The position numbers and the translations under genes were made by a program. A model generated the notes under the pieces. That model saw only the letters and a program-made list of their open reading frames with translations, was not told where the DNA came from and did no database searches. Shown piece after piece: positions 13,041 through 22,934 of a stretch of DNA of 64,000 nucleotides (within the stretch, counting starts at the first letter, position 1; each line of letters begins with the position of its first letter). This DNA comes from Rapana venosa (Eukaryota > Mollusca > Gastropoda > Neogastropoda > Muricidae): contig CM054144.1 of NCBI GenBank assembly GCA_028751875.1, positions 20,978,052 through 21,042,051 of the forward strand, written 5' to 3'.

Positions 13041-16000
13041 ACATACACATACACACACACACTCATGACTCATACCATTAGTGGTTACGTTCCAATAATA
13101 GGAATACCCCTCAGGAGACTTGGCTTCGAACCATTCTCTGGCTTTTGCTGAGGTGGCAGAATCAGGTTGAGAAGACTCTGATTTGGAAGACCTCTTCTTT
13201 TTCTCTTTCTTGCTACTGTCCCCTGAAGAAGAAACAAAAAACCCCGTCACTTTATAATACACAAATGGCTGCAAAAAACTTCAGCTCAGTAGAGTATATA
13301 AGGAAAAAAAAGTAGAGACTGACAGTATCACTAGAAAGGCAATGACAAAAAGAGAGACAAAGAGATCTATAAACAAAACTAGAAAAAAACGAAATGAGAA
13401 AATCTAACAGAAAACAATACTATATACAGTAATTTACTCTCACGCTTCTAAAAAAAAATTATGAAAAGGTACTATCATTCTGATATCCTGGATATAAAAA
13501 GAAAATTTTAAAATCAGTTCTCTCCAACACTTTTTCTCATGAAATGCTACAAGATCTCTTGACCATGAGGGTATGCATGGATACATTGTGTACATGCATA
13601 TGAGGGTTGTATCTGTGAATGTTCAGAGTCCATGTTATTATTATACACCCTTCAAGACAGCAAAGATATGCAATTCATACTCAACAATACACACTTCAGA
13701 CTTTCAGGTTCACATTACATACAAAATGCCCACCACATAGATGCTCATCCATTTTCTGCCAAGAGCTGCTGTTTGATTGAGGTAAAGGTGTCCCATAACC
13801 TATGTGGTTGTAGAGGAGAGAGGCATCAAAGACCTTAGCTTCTCTAGGAGCCAGCATATTGAAGGCAGCACCCATCTCCTCTCCCTCGCTGCTTTACCTT
13901 CCCTGACCCTAAAGAGGGCAGGAACCTGTTTACAGCTGGGTGAACTGGGGGACTGTACTGAAGCCTTGTCACGCAAACGGTTATCCATCCACTTGGTAAC
14001 CATGCTCAATGCTGCTTAACATCAGCTTGGGGAAAACGAGTGCTCTGACCACTAAGCTATCCTGGTGCAAAAGCATTTTAGAACTGACCTGATGATTTCA
14101 ATGTGACCCCATACTGAGCTGCTAATGATGGATCCTGGGCAAGGTCTTTTTTCAGGGCTTCCAGGGCATTCTGAAATAACACACGATAGAGCTAAGTCCA
14201 TGAGCCCCACCATTTCTGAAAGACACAGAAAGCTGAAATCTATCACATCATAACATTCAGATAGGAGGACCACACAGTCGAGCTTCATCCACTTAACGGA
14301 TGCGAGTTTGAGAGTGTTGCTCAAATTACCTGACCAACACTGCAGGTGTCTGTATCTCTCGGGCCCGGTTGACGCCGGGATATATTATGATAGTAAGCGT
14401 AGAGTACAACCCTGTCAAGTAGTCTCAAAGCATATGCACTTCCACAGCAGCATCATTACGTCATCCTCACTGTCATTGATCATCATGCATTAAAAAAAAA
14501 AAAGCCTCTGATTGGGTGGTCCCGGTTTCTCTGGTCTCATGGTGACCTCAGGTTCGGTTTGCCCATACACTTCTGTGCCTGTGGTGAGTTTGTGTCAGAG
14601 CCTTTGGGGTTGGAGGTTCGCGGGGGATGGTCGTTGGAGGGACGTTGTGGTGGTTGCCACCTTGGGAGGGCAACTCACTCAGTCTGGCTCTGTGACTGAG
14701 CTAATACTGTCGTTAGTAGGGGGCTTAGTAGGTGGTGTCCTGCGTATGTTAGCTCAGAACAGGCAGCACTGAACACCACCAAAGTGACCCAGCAGCAGTG
14801 CAGGACCACTCTGGCTGGTGGCCCCACGGCGGCCTGATAGTGATGGGCTCCCTGTGGATTTCCGACCTTGAGGATGAGACAACAAATCTGGGTGTGGTTG
14901 TGGCGGGGAGATTGGAATGAGCGGCGTGGGAACAGTAGGACGGGGGTCGTCAGAAGATGAGGCAGCAAAAAACAACAACAAAAAACCATTCAGATAGGAG
15001 TGCATGTAAAGTTCATGTTCCCATACCAAAAAGAAACAGGAAGTACAGGATTTCTGGTGTGTTCATACATATTGGGGACAGGATAGCTCAGTGGTCGGGG
15101 CACTTGCTTTCCCCCAGCCAAGTTAAGCAGCATTGAGCATGGTTACCAGTTGGATGGGTGACTGTGTGCCTTGGCTTTGTTACAGTCTCCCAGTTCACCC
15201 AGCTGTAAATGGGTACCTGCCTCTTTAGGGTCAGGGAAGGTAAAGCAGCGAGGGAGAGGAGATGGGTGCCACCCTCAATATGCTGGCCCCTTGAGAAGTG
15301 AGGTCTGACACCTCGCTCCCCTACGACCTTATAGGTTATGGGACACCTTTACCTTTTTTACCTTCATACATGTATATTTGTGAAGATGTGTTTGGACACT
15401 ACTAAATCTACAGACCATACAACACTGGGAATATCAGTGGTCTGAGTCCACCTTTTGCCACAGTCATTTTTGCAGATAAAACCATGGAACAGAACCAATA
15501 CTAAGTGATAAGTTGATAAACCTGTAAAAAGTTAACATACAAAGCACAGAGGCAATAGTAAACCTACAACTATCAAAAATGGGAGGGGGAAAAAAAGTAA
15601 TAACAAAAACAGAAAAAAGATAGCGCCCAAATAAGAAAACTACCAATCTTTTTTTTTTGTTTCTTTGCTTTGCAATGAGCACATTTTCTCTCTAATTTTA
15701 GGACCCCCTATCAGAAATGTGAAAACTTCAACTAGCACAGCAACCCCCTTAAAAAGTTGATGTCACTGTTAGTAATTAACAAAATTAAAAGTATAAGTTG
15801 GCCTTGTATTACTTGCACAGAGAATGACTTCTTTACTTCAGTGCTTGTTCTTCATTCTATAACTACTATAGTACTAGTATAAGGATCAACCTATGATATC
15901 TTGACAAAGTCTTAACACTGCTATCTTCCTACATTCTGCATAAAAATGATTCAAGTAATGCTCAAAAAGCTCCCTACCCAAAAGAAAGGTAATGCTTTTA

Positions 16001-16255
16001 TCATAAAAGAAACAAAGTGTGGTGTGTGTGTATTTATTTTTCTGTTCTTTTAGTTCGAGGATAATGGAATAAGCACTCATGTGCTTTTTTTCATCCGGTC
16101 CCCGTATGTATGCAGTTTTGTCAATTTTGTCAACCATTCCCATCTGCACACAATGGCCTACTCTTCCGAAAAGTAGAACAGGTTTTGACGTGTGCGCAAG
16201 ATGCTCTGCGTGAGTTCGCACACTGGACCTCAGTTTATAGTCTCATCCGAAGGAC

Positions 16256-16303
<48 letters not shown>

Positions 16304-17616
16304 GCGTGCGTGCGTGGTGGTTGTGTGTGTGTGTGGTGGTTGTGTGTATGAGTGTGTGTGTGTGATTACACTTTCCATGCATGACTGCTAAAAACAAGTA
16401 AAGTTATATTCCTCATTTCATTACCTTTTCCATCTCAGCAAAATACTCATTCATTTCATCTTGTTCCTTGGCTTTCTCTCCACTGCGTTTCCGCAACTGC
16501 AAGGGAGAAAAAAACCATGACATTATCATGATAAGTTAACAAATATATTAACAGGTAGGCTGCAAGTAGTGATATGTGACACTAAACCAACCAGTGAGTG
16601 CAACAGTTATTGAGCAAAACAGAGCATATATTTAGTAATTTACTGCCAAAAGTGAACACACACTCAAGCACACACACACACACGTGCGCGCACACACACA
16701 CACACATACATACACATACAGTCACGCCTGCGCATGCACACACAAACACACACCAACATGAATAAGATAATGATCAAAACTTCTGTTCCCCCTTGTGGAT
16801 GCCAGAGGCCTGTCAGTATAAATAGTATCCCCACATTCTGGAAATTTTGTGCTATAAATTTCCTCTTTTCTATCACTCTCTTTATTTCTGTCTTGTTATT
16901 TTTTTTCCTGTCACCTCCTTCTTGTCTATTTTCTACCTTCTTGGTCCATTCTCCTGCCTTATTTCTAGAAAGTCTTAAAAGATAATTCTCTCCCATGCCG
17001 AAGTCAGATGCACTAGGCCTGATTTGTCAGGCGCTTAATGGCAGAGTGATGAAGTTTTGCTCATATAACAGAGAACACTACTTGCTCTTAGTGTCTGAGC
17101 ATTTGTCAATAAAGAAGACGACGAAGAAGAAGAAGAAGAAGAAGAAAACTTCTGTATTCTATAAGCTCAGATTATTGGCTATGAATATTGGTCCGTGACA
17201 TAAATATTTTTACTCTTTATTGATAACTCCATGAAGTCACTGTTTCTTTCCCCAATTCCTCACAAATTGCTGATATCAAAACTACTACTACAGTTCTAGT
17301 GATACAAATTTTTCTTTCTTCATTCTACACCCTACAGATATAAATCAGCAGTTCCTGTGCTCACTTTAAGGTCACGCTCAGCAACTTTTTCAGAACTAAA
17401 AACCATGTTAATATATTTCCAAAATAAAAACCATGTTAAACTATGCTATGTCTTTGGAATTTCATTTGTTGCCTTCAGGACGCCATTTTCAGTGCTCCAA
17501 CAGTAAAGCAAATAGAAAAAGGAATTCCTTTGTTCCAGTAGTCATTCAAATTCTAAATTCACACAGCACTGACCAGTTTTACATTCTCTGATATACCTCC
17601 CTGATTGTCAGTGTGT

Positions 17617-17695
<79 letters not shown>

Positions 17696-17729
17696 CTCAT
17701 GAAAATAAGTACTCCTGTATCCTATTTTG

Positions 17730-17768
<39 letters not shown>

Positions 17769-18564
17769 GTGTGTGTGTGTGTGTGTGTGTATTGTCTCAT
17801 GAAAATAAGTACTCCTGTATCCTATTTTTGGTTTAAATGATTCTTTAACCCTCTTGTTGTTGGATTCTACAGAGCTAAACTGCCTGTAGATTTTGAATTC
17901 TTTGAAGGTTTTCTACCTCCACCTGACTTACTTTACTCCTAAGACAATTGTGTGTGTGCATGACAAGTTATCAAGCTGAAATTTTGTCACAAGCTAGGTA
18001 TGTGTCTTGCATTTAGGTGCAAGTTTATGTGTCTGGTCACCAGATGTCTTGTCATTGTCACCTTATTTGTCACCAATCACAGGTAAAAATATGGTATATA
18101 TGATAAAACAGCAAATCCAGCATGGATTTGACAATAGTTGAAGCATATTATTGTCGAATAAGGAAGTGATACCCAGCTGATGTGTTTACCAATAGTTATG
18201 TGCAATAGTACTTCAAGGATGTGTCACACAATGTCCCCATAGCACCCGTTGTTTTATGGTATGTCTCGAGGAGGCAGAAGTTTTGTTTAACTATTTTTTC
18301 TTTTGAAAACAAGTCATATTCAATCGACATGTGACCTTTATACTGCAGTTCATATCTGCGTGTGCTACCACATTTTTGTTAATTGTACAGAAGTGTATTA
18401 TTGTACATGACTGTCACCAGTGTCGCAGCACAGGTGTGACAAATTCGAAACAACAAACTTCTGTAACTCTACAAAATTTTAATGTTGGTAGTCTCTAAAG
18501 TAGTCGTAGTGGTGGCACAGGGTCAGATCACATCACAAAAAGCAAAAATTATGGATGTGTGTGT

Positions 18565-18595
<31 letters not shown>

Positions 18596-21571
18596 GGGGG
18601 GTGTACCCATTGCTCTCACCTGTCGAACCTTGGCAGACCGGAGACCTATTTTATTTTCCTTCTTGCTATTTTCATTATCAGCATATCTGTTCGTTTCTGC
18701 CATTGCAGTTTCAAAGCAAAAGTGTGGTAATAATGAGAAAACAGTCAAAAGGCATCACGTTTTCAGGCGTCTATGCCGCTGACCGGCGGGGAGGTCAAAT
18801 TTCTCCACAGTCAGTGTGTGTAGCACAGGTCAGGAATGTGCCATGTAGCACATTATTTTCTGGCTCACTCTTCTCCCTAACTGCAGCATTTCCTTCCTCC
18901 TCTTCCTCCTAATCATTCAATATTGGACTCACTTAACAATTCTCGTTTGAATGTTTCTACTTCCAAGACAATAACATTAAATTTATCGTCTCACTAATCA
19001 GATGAATCGTCTGCTACTAAAGAAAACGCCATTTTTTTCCGCCACACTGCACCATTGATAAGCGTTCGGTTGCTGGCTGTTATTTCTTCCTTCCCTCCCC
19101 ACTACACTACACGCATGTTAGTGGTCTAAATTTATCACTGGCATCCTCTGACACCCTCCCTGCATCGCCCCACCCATTTTCAGACACATAGTGTGAAAAC
19201 CACGAGGCCTGTGTGTGATGGAAAAGTACTGCCCACGTGGGCAGCACCAACTGTCGGCTGCGGCCGTATTGGAATCTAGCGGCAGCCTCCGTTACTGTTG
19301 GCTGCGGCCGGATCGGGGATAAGAGGGTTAAGTGTGTGTGTGTGTGTACTGTGTGTGTAAGTTTATGTCTTTACTAGTCAATGGTCATTATGGTGTGCGC
19401 GTGTATGTGTTTACTAGTCAACAATCTTTATAAAATTGTGTTCATATATATCTATATATATATTATCTATATATGGGTGTGTGTGTATGGGTGTGTGCAC
19501 ATGTGCAAGCAGGTGTGGGAGTGCATGCGTACATGCACACGTACATAATAAGTTTACATGTCTTTGCCAATCAATGGTTTTTACAACACTGTACTCCTAC
19601 ACTGGTGTGTGTGGGTATGTGTGTGCGTGTGTGTGTGTGTGTCTGCAGTGCGTACACTGTGCATGTGTGTGTTTATGTGTGTGATCATTATTTTGGGAGG
19701 GGGGGTGGGTTATTTTTTGTTTTTTTGTGTTTTTGAAGCTATCTTGGACTGTTCATACCAATTTGAAATGCATTTTCTTGTCTTTCAATATAAATATACG
19801 TACCAATGTGCCTGTCAGTATTGTAATACTTTTGCCCTTCATGGGATGAATAAAGTATTTTTGACCTGATAATTTTTGTTTAGTTTACAGGTGGACATTA
19901 CTAGGCAGCACTTGGAACTTACAATATTTATGAAATTACTCTTTGAGCAATGTTTTGGTTTTTTTCCAGAATACCAACACACACAAACAGTTGCATCAAG
20001 ACTCAAAACTGTAGTATCAGTACCACATTACAAAAATGTCACCAGAAATATTATTTTCTCTCCACATTCTGAAATCATGAATTTGTGAATTGTACATTTT
20101 AAAAAAATCAATGAAATATTTTTTTAAAAAGATGTAAAATCCTTGTGAACACAGAACAGAGACACTGTGTTAGATCATAAAGGCATTGAAGTTGGATCAG
20201 AAAAGCTAAAAAATCACATTTTTTTAATCTTTAATATCAATAAGAATTTCATAACTCTCACTGAGTGGAATTACTATAATCATTAAAAATTTAGCGATTT
20301 ACATCCTTTTAAAATTTTTAATCTGCTCATGCTGCATGAAAAACATACAAGTTATAGTATTAGTAATTACTGAGAATGTAAAAAATAGCTCAGTTATCTA
20401 AAGACTACTGCACACTATTTTAGAACTTACCTCATCAATCCTTTTCTGTACATTTTCTTTGTGGCGCTTGCCCTTTTCATGGAATTCAACACTCTAAAGA
20501 CAGACACAAAACCATACAAAGCAACACTTCATTCACAAAGTTATATAAGTTTGCACCAACACAAGTGCATGCATGCATATAAATAAAAAATAACAAATGA
20601 GAAAAATTACCTTCAAGCTGTACAGTATACTATCTATCTATCTATCTGTCCCGTAGTCTGACGACCGTGGGGGCACCTTCAAAGACTCAGCAACCAGTTC
20701 CCTCCATTCTTCTCTCTGTTCTGCCTTTCTCAGGGTTTTGTTGAGTTCTAGGCCTGTCCATTCACTGATGTTATCCTCCCAGCTCTTCCTTGGTCTGCCT
20801 CTTCTTCTTCCTCCTTGGACAGTGCCTTGCAAAACTGTCTTTGTAATTCCTTGGGATCTTGTGACATGCCCATACCACTTAAGTTTACGCTTTTTCACGA
20901 TCGTTAGAAGGTTCTCATAGGGTCCAATGGTTTGCTGGATTCTGTTATGCACGCTTTCGTTGCTTGTGTGGTCTTTGTAGGAGATGCCAAGGAGTCTCCG
21001 AAAGCATCTCATCTCCACTGCCTGTACTCTTCTCTCCAAATCTGCAGTCAGGGTCCATGATTCACAGGCATACAGAAATATAGATATGACAAGGGAGCGC
21101 ATTAGTCTGATCTTGGAGATAAGTGAGATATTCTTATCTCTCCAGATGGTGTTTAGTTTTGACAAAGCTGTTATTGTCTGTGCAGTCCTGCATACTACTT
21201 CTGGCTTGGATCCCTGGTCGGATACAATGGCTCCCAGGTACTTGAAGCTTTGAACTGTTTCCAGCTTCTGGTCATTAACCCTGATATCAGTGCTAATGCC
21301 GTTGGTGTTATTAGTCATCAGTATACTATAACATTTCAAAATACATTATTTTAACTTAACAGCACTTGACAAATCAGCTATTTTTCCCTTTCACATATAT
21401 ATATATACTATTACCAGTGACAAACTGAGAATTTGACATAGAACTTTACTGACAAGAAGTCTCTCTGTGAGATATAGCAAGCATGAATGAATGAATTATT
21501 CATATATTGCATATATGAGTATGTATGCAGGCAGGTGTGTGTATGATTGCTTTCTACACACACACACACAC

Positions 21572-21604
<33 letters not shown>

Positions 21605-22217
21605 TTCTAGCACTTGTTAATTGCAAGTGATCTAAATATTCTGCCTGATAACCAATTACTGGCAATTAGAATTTGTAAAATGCTATCATTTTTTTCTTCC
21701 TTGATCACCAGGGAGGGGTTAAAATGAAACTAGAACTAAGAACTTGCCTTCACTTTGCCCTGGTTTTTGTAACATAAATATTTCTTTTCAACTGATGTAT
21801 ACAGTGAGCTTATAGTTATACCTGATGCTAAAAAAAACACCCTCAAACAATGAAACACGCTCGATAAATCAGAAATGACTCTGGTACACAACCAATGCAT
21901 ACACTCCATACTGATTTTAAAAAATAATTATTCAATTCAATGCATTCTAATTTCTATTTTATCTATCGCATGCCCACAGAAAATTGCTGTACATACAGTG
22001 AACTCACAGGTTTATTGTCGGCAATCCAGCATTTGCAGAAATCACAGAATTTGCGAGGTTGTGATTTCCAATAGTCAGCCCTAAGCAAAACACACAAATA
22101 AGTATAATATGTATTATAATTTATATATTATAAGCAATTAGAAAAACCCACTTGTAAGCTAGCACTCCCTCCCTCTCTCTGTCTCTCTAGTCTCTCTCTC
22201 TTCAGTCTCCCTCTCAA

Positions 22218-22253
<36 letters not shown>

Positions 22254-22878
22254 CCCTCCTCTGTCTGTCCCTCCCTCTCACACACACGCGGATTAGACAC
22301 ATATAATGATATATGCTCAAGCATGCACAAGTACACACTAACAAATTTATACACTTCGTCTTCATTCTGTCTCATATAAATTTATGTCTAGAATGTAACA
22401 AACATACCATATACACACACACCTACTCATGCACATATTTAACACAAACATGTATGTGATGTATGTGCCTGTACACTCTCTCACACTGACACACCACACT
22501 ACACACACCACCACACACACACACGATACATACACACACACGATACATACACACACAAATGTTCTTTATTTTGTCTAAAGTAATACCACTTAATGTGAAA
22601 AGATGTTAAAGAAACAGTTTCAAATCTGCATTGCTACTAACTAACTAAGTAACAGTCTAACAGTAACACAATTACTTGAATTAGTCTGTCAATTGTAATT
22701 ATTGTCAAGGGTTGCTCATTCCTGCTAAACATAACTGCTCTTCAGGGAGGTTGTCATTTGTCTGGCTTTTCATGTGTGAACCAACATAAAATCAGAGATG
22801 ATGACTATCACATGACAATTCTATTCTATCTGACTCTCTGAGGGAGAGCTCTATTCTTCTGAATGTAGCCATACCATG

Positions 22879-22934
<56 letters not shown>

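Noticed and set aside
12334..14088. A second WW exon for WBP4
   Set aside because: I scanned both introns for a W-x20-22-W pattern with a Tyr block between phase-1 splice sites and found none; an assembly gap in the microsatellites cannot be excluded.
14754..15029. Pro-rich 91-codon frame on the minus strand
   Set aside because: It translates the 480-bp dispersed repeat, which also occurs at 52.0 kb with a disrupted frame.
20638..21339. 233-codon open frame on the minus strand as a host gene
   Set aside because: LINE ORF2 end with target-site duplication and (GATA)n tail; the first codons even read into the flanking host sequence.
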